From Clostridium brassicae (GTDB lineage: Bacteria; Bacillota; Clostridia; Clostridiales; Clostridiaceae): 64,000 bases of DNA. Below, piece after piece: positions 57,430-64,000 of the stretch (positions are counted from its first letter, which is position 1; each line of letters starts with the position of its first letter). The stretch is from positions 62,001 to 126,000 of the forward strand of contig NZ_JAPQFJ010000002.1 of assembly GCF_026738875.1 (NCBI RefSeq), in the 5' to 3' direction. The position numbers were made by a program, and so were the translations under genes. The notes beneath the pieces are model-generated. The model saw only the letters and a program-made list of their open reading frames with translations. It searched no databases and was not told the DNA's origin.

Positions 57430-57435
57430 TTTATT

Positions 57436-57471
57436 AAAAGCGATGCTAATTATCTATAGCATCGCTTTTAA
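57436..57471. terminator. Bidirectional terminator between chemoreceptor and feoB
   Basis: AAAAGCGATGCTA (57436-57448) pairs perfectly with TAGCATCGCTTTT (57457-57469). Confidence 0.85.
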
Positions 57472-57531
57472 ATTATATAACTTATTTTAAATTTATATCA
57501 TAAATAATCAATTAAACTATTTTATATTAAG

Positions 57532-59649
57532 CTAAAGACTAAAGAGTTTAAAAATACCTGTAGTGCAAAGGCAAACTACGAATGCAACGAATGTAGGTAT
57601 AGCCATGGAAAGAAGAGTCCATTTTACACTCCCAGTTTCTTTTTTTATAGTCCATAACGTAGTAGAACAGGGCCAGTGTAATAAGCTAAATAACATTGTA
57701 TTTAAAGCGGTTAAAGAAGTCCAACCATGTGATATAAGTATTTGTTTAAGAGACTCTATACTTTGAAAATCCGTAAGGCAACCTGTTGATAAGTAGGACA
57801 TTATAAGTACTGGTAACACAATCTCGTTAGCAGGAAGTCCTAAGATAAATGCCATAAGAATAAAACCATCTAGTCCTATTAGTTTAGCTAAAGGATCTAG
57901 AAAGGTTGATGCATGTGTAATTATACTCATGTCTCCTATATATATATTTCCAAGTATCCAAGTTAACGCTCCTGCCGGTGCAGCTACTAATATGGCTCTT
58001 CCAAGAACAAATATAGTTCTATCAATAATAGAAGAATATAAAATTCTACCAAATTGAGGCTTTCTATACGGAGGAAGCTCTAAAGTAAAAGAAGAGGGAA
58101 CTCCTTTCAATAAGGTTTTTGATAAAATATAGGAAACTAACAAAGTGATACTAATTCCAAGTATGACAAGCAAAGTTACTGATAAGGCAGAAATAATACT
58201 AGAAACATATTTATTTGAACTTACAGCAAAAAATACAGTGGAAATTGCAATAAGAGTTGGAAATCTACCATTACAAGGCACAAAGTTATTTGTTATAATT
58301 GCAATTATTCTTTCGCGAGGAGACTCTATTATTCTACAACCAATTACTCCAGCAGCATTACAACCAAATCCCATGCACATAGTAAGACACTGTTTCCCAT
58401 GAGCACAAGCTTTTTTAAATAAATGATCGAGGTTAAATGCTACTCTAGGAAGGTAACCTAAATCTTCTAGCAAGGTGAATATTGGAAAGAATATCGCCAT
58501 AGGAGGAAGCATAACAGAAATTACCCATGCTAAAGTTTTATATAATCCGAGGACTAAAACTCCATGTAACCATGAAGGAGCATTCATTTTTATGAACCAC
58601 TTAGTAAGTATTTCCTCAAAGCTAAATAGTAAATTAGCAAGCAATTCTGAAGGAACATTTGCTCCTTGTATAGTAATCCAGAAGATACCAGCCAGGAGTA
58701 ATAGCATCAATGGAATACCGTATTTTTTTGAGGTGATTATATCATCGATTTTTTGGTCTCGATTAGTTTTATTAATATGTTCTTTAATATAATTATTTTT
58801 TATATACTCTGCTATTTTATAGTTTTCTTCAGTTATATTTTCTCTTATTTTTTCTTTGTTAATATTTATGTTTAAATTTTGGGATAAAGATTTTATATAA
58901 TTTAACAAGTCATTTCCTAAATATTGTTCCATAGAGGTATAAATATGTTCATCTCCATCTATAATTCTTAATGAAAGCCATCTAGAGGATATTCCAGGAA
59001 TTTTGTTTTTAATATTAGGTTCTATTGTATTTATTATAGTTTCTATTTCGTCAGTATATTTTATTATTTTAGGATTGTGTATGCTTTTCTGAGAGATTGT
59101 ATTATTTAGAACTTCTTTTAGATCATCTATACCTATACCACTTCTAGCAGCTGTTAATACAACTGGAATTCCTAGTTCTTCTTCTATGCCTTTTGCATCA
59201 ATAATAATATTTTTTTTCTTTGCTTCATCAATAAGGTTAATACATAATATTACATTACTTGTTAATTCCATGATTTGAAATACCAAATTAAGATTTCTTT
59301 CAAGGCAAGTAGCATCGGTAACAACTATTACTGTATCTGGATTTCCGAAACAAACAAAATCTCTAGCAATTACTTCTTCAACGGAGGTAGCAAAAAGTGA
59401 ATAAGTACCTGGCAAGTCTACTAATATATACTCTTTGTCTTTATAATTAAATTCACCTCTTGCATTTACAACAGTTTTACCTGGCCAATTTCCTGTATGT
59501 TGGTGAAGTCCTGTTAGAGAATTAAAAACTGTGCTTTTGCCGGTATTAGGATTACCGGCTAAAGCAATAACATATTGTGAAGATTTTTTTTCAATATTAA
59601 ACATATCTTTTAATGAATTTTTTTTGGTAGATGTATAGGTTAATCCCAT
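57532..59649 (-). CDS. feoB: Ferrous iron transporter B
   Basis: FeoB imports Fe2+ under anaerobic conditions. The 705-residue protein has an N-terminal GTPase with G1 GNPNTGKSTVFN, G3 VDLPGTYSL and G4 NLIDE, a helical GDI domain, and a membrane part with two Gate motifs (CGFGCNAAGV-type MGFGCNAAGVIGC; PCNGRFPTL). TTAGGAG precedes the ATG. It is separated from feoA by 303 bp that are mostly the third intergenic repeat, so the usual tight feoAB spacing has been broken. Confidence 0.97.
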   Translation of the reverse strand: MGLTYTSTKKNSLKDMFNIEKKSSQYVIALAGNPNTGKSTVFNSLTGLHQHTGNWPGKTVVNARGEFNYKDKEYILVDLPGTYSLFATSVEEVIARDFVCFGNPDTVIVVTDATCLERNLNLVFQIMELTSNVILCINLIDEAKKKNIIIDAKGIEEELGIPVVLTAARSGIGIDDLKEVLNNTISQKSIHNPKIIKYTDEIETIINTIEPNIKNKIPGISSRWLSLRIIDGDEHIYTSMEQYLGNDLLNYIKSLSQNLNININKEKIRENITEENYKIAEYIKNNYIKEHINKTNRDQKIDDIITSKKYGIPLMLLLLAGIFWITIQGANVPSELLANLLFSFEEILTKWFIKMNAPSWLHGVLVLGLYKTLAWVISVMLPPMAIFFPIFTLLEDLGYLPRVAFNLDHLFKKACAHGKQCLTMCMGFGCNAAGVIGCRIIESPRERIIAIITNNFVPCNGRFPTLIAISTVFFAVSSNKYVSSIISALSVTLLVILGISITLLVSYILSKTLLKGVPSSFTLELPPYRKPQFGRILYSSIIDRTIFVLGRAILVAAPAGALTWILGNIYIGDMSIITHASTFLDPLAKLIGLDGFILMAFILGLPANEIVLPVLIMSYLSTGCLTDFQSIESLKQILISHGWTSLTALNTMLFSLLHWPCSTTLWTIKKETGSVKWTLLSMAIPTFVAFVVCLCTTGIFKLFSL

Positions 59650-59701
59650 TAAAACAACTCCTAATTAATTGGTATTTGATTTATGCAATTTTTTAATTTA
59701 A

Positions 59702-59951
59702 GGTTCTGTTTTAAAATAGTGTTGTTTTTTACACTATTTTAAAACTTCCTTTAGTATTCCTAAAGCTATGTTTTTAAATTGTTGAGTTCATTATAATGAA
59801 AATTTACAATTCTTATTTAGTTTAGGTGATTGAGCGTTAAGAAATTTCATTGTTCGAGCTATGCGAGTTAAGAAATTTTAGTGATATTAACTAAACTAAA
59901 TTTAGAATTGTTTTTGAAATTATACGAAATCAACAATTTATTAAAACATAG
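59702..59951 (-). repeat. Two-hairpin intergenic repeat, copy 3, expanded, between feoA and feoB
   Basis: Reading leftward, hairpin 1 runs from CTATGTTTTAA (ends at 59951) to AAACATAG (59766) but is expanded to 186 bp by an inner inverted repeat (AATTCTAAATTTAGTTTAG with CTAAACTAAATAAGAATT). Its loop holds TTAAGAAATTT twice. Hairpin 2 is a perfect 15-bp stem, 59708-59722 with 59731-59745. It begins right after the feoA stop and faces feoB. Confidence 0.85.
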
Positions 59952-59952
59952 T

Positions 59953-60180
59953 CTAATTTAATGAAACATCTATAAGAGATGCTTCCTCATTTCTTAAAGC
60001 AATCATTGCCCCTCTTATTTTATATACAGTAAGATTATTAGCTGGGCCTTTCCTCATAACCTCTACAAAGGCACCTTTGGTTAGCCCTAAAGCTAAAAGT
60101 CTTTCTTTTAATAAGTCTTTAGCTGATAAGTTTTCAACTTTAACAGTTTCACCAGTTTGGATTTCACATAAATTTTTCAC
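59953..60180 (-). CDS. feoA: FeoA-like SH3-domain protein
   Basis: About 75 residues with the FeoA fold (QTGETVKVENLSAKDLLKERLLALGLTKGAFVEVMRKGPANNLTVYKIRGAMIALRNEEASLIDV). FeoA supports FeoB in iron uptake, probably by direct contact. The GTG at 60180 has GAGGTGA at the right distance; a TTG seven codons earlier would contain that site. Confidence 0.93.
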   Translation of the reverse strand: MKNLCEIQTGETVKVENLSAKDLLKERLLALGLTKGAFVEVMRKGPANNLTVYKIRGAMIALRNEEASLIDVSLN

Positions 60181-60205
60181 TAAAGTCACCTCGTTAATCA
60201 ATTTT

Positions 60206-60238
60206 TTAGGTGTGGCTATAAATCTTAACCATATCTAA
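60206..60238. promoter_or_regulatory. Imperfect palindrome between feoA and the metal regulator, probable iron box
   Basis: TTAGGTGTGGCTA (60206-60218) and TAACCATATCTAA (60226-60238) are inverted repeats at 10 of 13 positions. The TTAG...CTAA outline resembles DtxR/IdeR-type boxes. It lies in the divergent promoter region and would suit the regulator encoded next door. Confidence 0.5.
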
Positions 60239-60353
60239 CTTTTTAATTACACTAACATATTATGAGATTCCATATTTGATTGTTACATAGATATAATATT
60301 TTTTTTTATGAATGCATAGTATTTAATATATACTTAATGAAGGAGTAGAGATA

Positions 60354-60833
60354 ATGGCTAAAGAGGAGTTTTATACATTTCGAGAATATATGAATAATGA
60401 AAGAAATAATTTGAGTGCTTGTGAAGAAGATTATATAGAAATGATATATAGGATTTGTATACAAAATAAAGGATATACAAGGGTTAATGATTTGGCTCTA
60501 GCACTTAACGTGAAACCACCTTCTGTAAGTAAAATGATAAAGAAATTAGGAACTAAAGAATTAATAAGGTATAAGAAATACGGAACTATTGAATTAAGTG
60601 AAGGTGGAGAAAAGATAGGAAAGATGCTTTTAGATAGACATAATATCATAGAAGGATTTCTAAGGATATTAAAGATATCTAATAATTTGTTAGAAGAAAC
60701 AGAAAAAATTGAACATACTATTAGCCCTGAGACAGTAAGGTCAATAAAAAGATTGGTAGATTTTTTTGAGGCTAATCCGGATATATTAAATAAATTTTCT
60801 TTATTTATGAAAACATATGATAATGAAAATTAA
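60354..60833 (+). CDS. DtxR/MntR-like metal-dependent regulator
   Basis: 159 residues. An N-terminal winged helix (SACEEDYIEMIYRICIQNKGYTRVNDLALALNVKPPSVSKMIKKLGTKELIRYKKYGTIELSEGG) is followed by a helical domain with DRHNIIEGFLRIL and TEKIEHTISPETVRSIKRLVDF, where H and E metal ligands of the DtxR family lie. There is no SH3 domain, so it is of MntR length. It is divergent from feoAB and probably represses them when iron (or manganese) is plentiful. Confidence 0.9.
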   Translation: MAKEEFYTFREYMNNERNNLSACEEDYIEMIYRICIQNKGYTRVNDLALALNVKPPSVSKMIKKLGTKELIRYKKYGTIELSEGGEKIGKMLLDRHNIIEGFLRILKISNNLLEETEKIEHTISPETVRSIKRLVDFFEANPDILNKFSLFMKTYDNEN

Positions 60834-60845
60834 GCTAATTAAGTA

Positions 60846-60880
60846 TTAAGGCAATATCTAGTTTTTAGATATTGCCTTAA
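60846..60880 (+). terminator. Hairpin after the metal regulator
   Basis: TTAAGGCAATATCTA (60846-60860) pairs perfectly with TAGATATTGCCTTAA (60866-60880). No long U tract follows, so it is a moderate terminator call. Confidence 0.6.
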
Positions 60881-60884
60881 TAAA

Positions 60885-60918
60885 TATAAGTATATAAGTA
60901 TTTACTTATATACTTATA
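60885..60918. promoter_or_regulatory. 34-bp perfect palindrome, operator of the permease operon
   Basis: TATAAGTATATAAGTA, TT, TACTTATATACTTATA. Each arm holds AAGTA twice, which suggests two repressor dimers. It overlaps the -35 of a likely promoter (TTTACT 60901-60906, 17 bp, TATTAT 60924-60929). ArsR-family repressors use similar AT-rich palindromes, and the permease-thioredoxin pair is often under ArsR control; no arsR gene is here. Confidence 0.65.
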
Positions 60919-61057
60919 TAGTGTATTATATTATTATAGAAGTATATACTAATATATAGTTTTAAATATCATCTATTTTTTAAAATTATTCTTAGAAATA
61001 TAAGAATTGAACCTGTTATTTATAAAATAGTTAATTATTGATTTAGGGGGAAAGGAT

Positions 61058-62026
61058 ATGTTTATATGGTTAGATAAATTGATAAGACTTTTAGTAGAGA
61101 AGGTATTAAATATTTCTATGGAAAGTAGATTAGGTTCTAGTGTACATTTCTTTTTCTACGATACAATAAAAATTATAATACTTCTTGGAATAATGATATT
61201 TATAATTTCTTATATAAGAAGTTATTTTCCACCAGAAAGAACTAAAAAAATATTAGAGAAATTTACTGGAGTTAAAGGAAATATTATGGCTTCAATACTT
61301 GGAATTGTTACTCCCTTTTGCTCTTGTTCCTCAGTTCCATTATTTATTGGATTTGTAGAGGCAGGAATACCTCTTGGAGTTACATTTTCTTTTCTTATAA
61401 CTTCACCTATTGTTAACGAAGCAGCTTTTGCTGTATTACTTGCTTCTTTTGGATGGAAAATTGCAGCATTTTATGTGATAACAGGAGTATTTGTAGGTGT
61501 TGTAGGAGGAATAATAATAGGAAAATTGAATATGGAAAAACAAGTAGAAGAGTATGTATATGAAATGCAGATGGGAGAAGTTCAAATAGAAAAATTAACT
61601 ACAAAGGATAGAGTTGATTTTTCTATACAAAATGTAAAAGATATTATAAAAAGAGTTTGGGTATTCCTTTTAATTGGAATTGGAATTGGAGCTTTTATTC
61701 ATGGGTGGGCTCCTGCAGAAGTTCTTTCAAAATATGCAGGAGGAAATAATCCATTTGCAGTTTTGGTTGCTGTAGTAATTGGTATACCATTATATTCTAA
61801 TGCACTTGGAACAATTCCTATAGCAGAAGCACTTATAAATAAAGGGGTAGGAATTGGTACTGCAATGGCGTTTATGATGGCAGTAACTGCTTTATCTTTC
61901 CCAGAAATGATACTTTTAAGAAAGGTTATAAAACCAAAACTTATTGCTGCATTTGTTCTTATAACAGGAATAGCAATAATTATAGTAGGTTATATATTTA
62001 ATATTATGGCTTATATTTTAATTTAA
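61058..62026 (+). CDS. UPF0718/ArsP-type permease
   Basis: 322 residues with about eight membrane segments in two halves. The hallmark TPFCSCSSVPLFIGFVEAGIPLG follows segment 3, and PLYSNALGTIPIAEALINKGVGIGTAMAFMMA marks the second half. Relatives export organoarsenicals or other thiophilic compounds, but the substrate of this group is mostly unknown. AGGGGGAAAGG precedes the ATG. The thioredoxin-like gene 35 bp downstream is its usual partner. Confidence 0.9.
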   Translation: MFIWLDKLIRLLVEKVLNISMESRLGSSVHFFFYDTIKIIILLGIMIFIISYIRSYFPPERTKKILEKFTGVKGNIMASILGIVTPFCSCSSVPLFIGFVEAGIPLGVTFSFLITSPIVNEAAFAVLLASFGWKIAAFYVITGVFVGVVGGIIIGKLNMEKQVEEYVYEMQMGEVQIEKLTTKDRVDFSIQNVKDIIKRVWVFLLIGIGIGAFIHGWAPAEVLSKYAGGNNPFAVLVAVVIGIPLYSNALGTIPIAEALINKGVGIGTAMAFMMAVTALSFPEMILLRKVIKPKLIAAFVLITGIAIIIVGYIFNIMAYILI

Positions 62027-62061
62027 AAAATGTTTTAATAGAATAATAAAGGAGGATTCTT

Positions 62062-62295
62062 ATGGTAATTAAAGTTTTAGGTACAGGATGTGCTAATTGT
62101 AAGAAACTAGAGGCTAATGTAAAAGAGGCTGTAAATGAGTTAGGGTTAGATGCATCTGTAGAAAAAGTAGAAGATATAAAAGATATAATGGCTTATGGAG
62201 TTATGAGAACTCCAGCTATTGTAGTAGACGAAAAAGTAAAGGTAATGGGAAGAGTTGCAAAAGTTGAAGAAATAAAAGAAATGCTAAGAGGTTAA
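62062..62295 (+). CDS. Small thioredoxin-fold protein (redox-active disulfide type)
   Basis: 77 residues with a CxxC active site in GTGCANCKKLEANVKEA, the cis-proline TPAIVVD and a short C-terminal helix (thioredoxin_3 family). It is nearly always linked to UPF0718 permeases, for which it may carry electrons or bind the substrate's thiol group. AAGGAGG precedes the ATG. Confidence 0.92.
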   Translation: MVIKVLGTGCANCKKLEANVKEAVNELGLDASVEKVEDIKDIMAYGVMRTPAIVVDEKVKVMGRVAKVEEIKEMLRG

Positions 62296-62321
62296 TTTTA
62301 ATTTAGAAAATATAAACAATG

Positions 62322-62385
62322 TCCTACTTATAAAAGGTATCTCTGCGGAGAGAAGATTTATGAGTAGGATTATTTTATTATTTAA
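62322..62385 (+). terminator. Terminator of the permease operon
   Basis: TCCTACTTATAAA (62322-62334) pairs with TTTATGAGTAGGA (62357-62369); TCTCT/GGAGAGA pair inside, and a T-rich tract follows. Confidence 0.8.
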
Positions 62386-62462
62386 AAAATCAATTTTGCC
62401 AAATGTAAGGTAATTCAATATGATATAATGTAACTAAATTTATTATACAGGATGGGATTTAG

Positions 62463-63347
62463 ATGAATGTGGGATATTTATTTATAATAATACCTATGCT
62501 TATATGGGGTAGTGTAGGCATATTTGTAAGGTACATTGATCAACCGCCAGAGGTAATAGTATTCTGTAGGGTGTTTATAGCATTTATCATAATGCTTTTA
62601 TTAAGTATTGTAAAGATAAGGGAAAGGGAGTATTCACAAATAAAAACTAGTAAAAAAGACAATGTTTTGCTTTTGTTAAGTGGAGTATTCATTTCTTTTA
62701 ATTGGATGTTTTTTTTTAAAGCGCTTAAGGCTACAACTATAGCGTCAGCTACTCTAAGTTATTACGCAGCGCCAGTTATTGTTACTATACTTTCTATATT
62801 TATATTAAAGGAGAAGATAAATAAGAGAACATTTTTTGCTGTAGGCTTAAGTTTTATAGGCATAATATTTATGACACTCAATGGAAAAGGGACAAGCAAT
62901 AACTTTAGTATAATAGGTGTTATATATGGACTAATAGCAGCATTTTTTTATGCTTTGGTTACAATAAGTGCTAAGAAATTGGAACATATACCCTCATATA
63001 AAATTGTCATGGTTCAGATGGGAGTTGCTTCATTGATTCTTTCACCATCTATTAGGCAGGTTAAAAAATTTGATATTATATCTTTAGTATTTATATTTAT
63101 AATTGGTGTAGTACATAGCTTTTTAGCACTTCAGCTTTATTTTGAAGGTTTAAAAAAAGTTAAAGTTCAACATGTAGGAGTATTATCCTATATAGATCCA
63201 TTAAGTGCTGTGATTCTAGCCTGTATATTTTTTGGCGAGATACCAGGATATGAAACATTAATTGGTGGAGCTATGATCTTGATAGCCACATATATTATTT
63301 TAAATGTTAAAAAACAAGTAAGTATGAGTAGTGATGTAGAAAAATAA
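62463..63347 (+). CDS. DMT-superfamily (EamA) transporter
   Basis: 294 residues with ten membrane segments in two EamA repeats (IPMLIWGSVGIFVRYIDQPPEVIVFCRVFIAF; IIGVIYGLIAAFFYALVTISAKK). EamA proteins export amino acids or metabolites; the substrate here is unknown. The ribosome site (GGGAT near 62455) is weak. Confidence 0.9.
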   Translation: MNVGYLFIIIPMLIWGSVGIFVRYIDQPPEVIVFCRVFIAFIIMLLLSIVKIREREYSQIKTSKKDNVLLLLSGVFISFNWMFFFKALKATTIASATLSYYAAPVIVTILSIFILKEKINKRTFFAVGLSFIGIIFMTLNGKGTSNNFSIIGVIYGLIAAFFYALVTISAKKLEHIPSYKIVMVQMGVASLILSPSIRQVKKFDIISLVFIFIIGVVHSFLALQLYFEGLKKVKVQHVGVLSYIDPLSAVILACIFFGEIPGYETLIGGAMILIATYIILNVKKQVSMSSDVEK

Positions 63348-63674
63348 AGGGTTTTTAGAATCTCTCGGATTAGTATGATTTTTAAAAATGATATTATTAA
63401 TTATAGATTAATTGGGCAAAATAATAATATTAGTGGTGTAACATTTGTTACATATATTATTAATGTTTAATAATATAATTAACTTAAGGCACATTCAAAT
63501 AAATAGCTAGTCAGTATGCTAGCATTTTTGTGAACTACTTCTTCCTTGGAAACTACTAATAGAATAACTATTAGCAGAACCCAAGTCATTGTATTTCACA
63601 AAATATCCGTTGCATCTTTGACTTGTTATTTATTTTCATATGCCTAAAAGGATTACTAAACAGGAGGTTAACTT
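63348..63674. other. Intergenic region before the cupin gene
   Basis: Contains a small GCTAG/CTAGC hairpin (about 63506-63523), the long hairpin at 63526-63603 and the AGGAGG site of the cupin gene (63662-63667). The first 130 bp show nothing of note. Confidence 0.5.
63526..63603 (+). ncRNA. Long three-helix hairpin in the cupin leader
   Basis: Helices TTTTGTGAA (63526-63534)/TTCACAAAA (63595-63603), CTTGG (63545-63549)/CCAAG (63581-63585) and CTAATAG (63556-63562)/CTATTAG (63568-63574) stack with near-symmetric internal loops of 10/9 and 6/6 nt. There is no U tract, so it is not a terminator. It may be a regulatory leader or part of a repeat. Confidence 0.45.
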
Positions 63675-64000
63675 ATGAATAATAAGATGAAAAATATAGA
63701 CGTTTCTAAAGTTTTAGAAATGGAGAAGCTTGTAGATTATAAAGAAGGTCAAGTGGTAAGCAGAACTCTTTCACAAGGAAGAAACTTAAGTGTTACATTA
63801 TTTGCATTCCCAGAAGGAGAGGAAATAAGCTCTCACTCCTCAAGCGGTGATGCTATGGTATATATTATTGATGGAGAAGCAGAAATAACTATAGGAGAAG
63901 AAAAGTTTAATTTAAAAAAAGGGGAAACTATAGTAATGCCTTCAGGAGTGCCTCACGCATTATATGCTTCAAAGAATTTTAAAATGCAACTTATAGTAGT
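63675..64000 (+). CDS. Cupin-domain protein (3' end outside window)
   Basis: About 108 codons are visible from the ATG at 63675 after AGGAGG. The fold is a single cupin: HSSSGDAMVYIIDGEAEITIGEEKF matches motif 1 with one histidine replaced (SHSSSG in place of HxH), and MPSGVPHALYA is motif 2. It may bind a metal or a small ligand. Function unknown. Confidence 0.85.
   Translation, partial: MNNKMKNIDVSKVLEMEKLVDYKEGQVVSRTLSQGRNLSVTLFAFPEGEEISSHSSSGDAMVYIIDGEAEITIGEEKFNLKKGETIVMPSGVPHALYASKNFKMQLIV

Noticed and set aside
57563-58792. Several open frames opposite feoB
   Set aside because: They lie within the well-supported feoB gene, lack ribosome sites and resemble no family.

Overview
The window is AT-rich, densely coded DNA from an anaerobic, spore-forming low-GC Firmicute, most likely a Clostridium. 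The evidence is strong AGGAGG-type ribosome sites, a SleB-type spore/cell-wall hydrolase, a glmS ribozyme, split cdaA-cdaR / glmM / glmS genes, a flavin-type thioredoxin reductase and many intrinsic terminators. The species cannot be fixed from this sequence alone.

Region 1 (1-19.9 kb) is chromosomal core. It holds a Na+/phosphate transporter (cut by the window edge), then a sigma-54 activator with an N-terminal HPr domain divergent from ptsI. The ptsI leader has a good -24/-12 promoter and three upstream palindromes. Next come a lipoprotein/TPR pair, thioredoxin with a probable ferredoxin-type thioredoxin reductase behind a CsoR-like operator, a SleB-type hydrolase, the c-di-AMP synthase cdaA with its regulator cdaR, a FAD protein, a dicarboxylate-type symporter, an MFS exporter and a set of small DUF2089/SHOCT-like genes.

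Region 2 (19.9-24.3 kb) makes glucosamine for the cell wall. glmM has a long structured leader. glmS follows a glmS ribozyme whose P1 helix is interrupted by four tandem 64-bp repeats.

Region 3 (24356-39416) is a complete 15,061-bp Tn7-type transposon. It sits 20-24 bp after the glmS stop, as in attTn7. It has a 5-bp target duplication (TTATC), a 20-bp perfect terminal inverted repeat, four abutting 20-bp TnsB sites at the glmS-proximal end and three spaced ones at the far end. Its genes are tnsA-tnsB-tnsC-tnsD-tnsE, followed by a probable anti-phage cargo: a dNTPase, a Gabija-like OLD nuclease plus UvrD-type helicase pair, and a large unknown protein with two zinc ribbons and a degenerate HNH-like cluster. 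The tns genes run into the defence genes with little or no spacing. The insertion separated glmS from its own terminator, which now lies just beyond the far end.

Region 4 (39.5-64 kb) resumes the chromosome. It contains a two-component system divergent from a secreted M16C peptidase, a Crp/Fnr regulator, a MarR-MATE pair, a PadR regulator, a CMD-family protein, two chemoreceptors, a small unknown protein coupled to a CBS-GGDEF diguanylate cyclase, an M42 aminopeptidase and an auxin-efflux-type carrier. It ends with feoA/feoB and a divergent DtxR/MntR-like regulator, a UPF0718 permease with a thioredoxin-like partner, a DMT transporter and a cupin cut by the window edge. Three copies of a two-hairpin intergenic repeat lie upstream of, and in the same orientation as, the M42, chemoreceptor and feoB genes.
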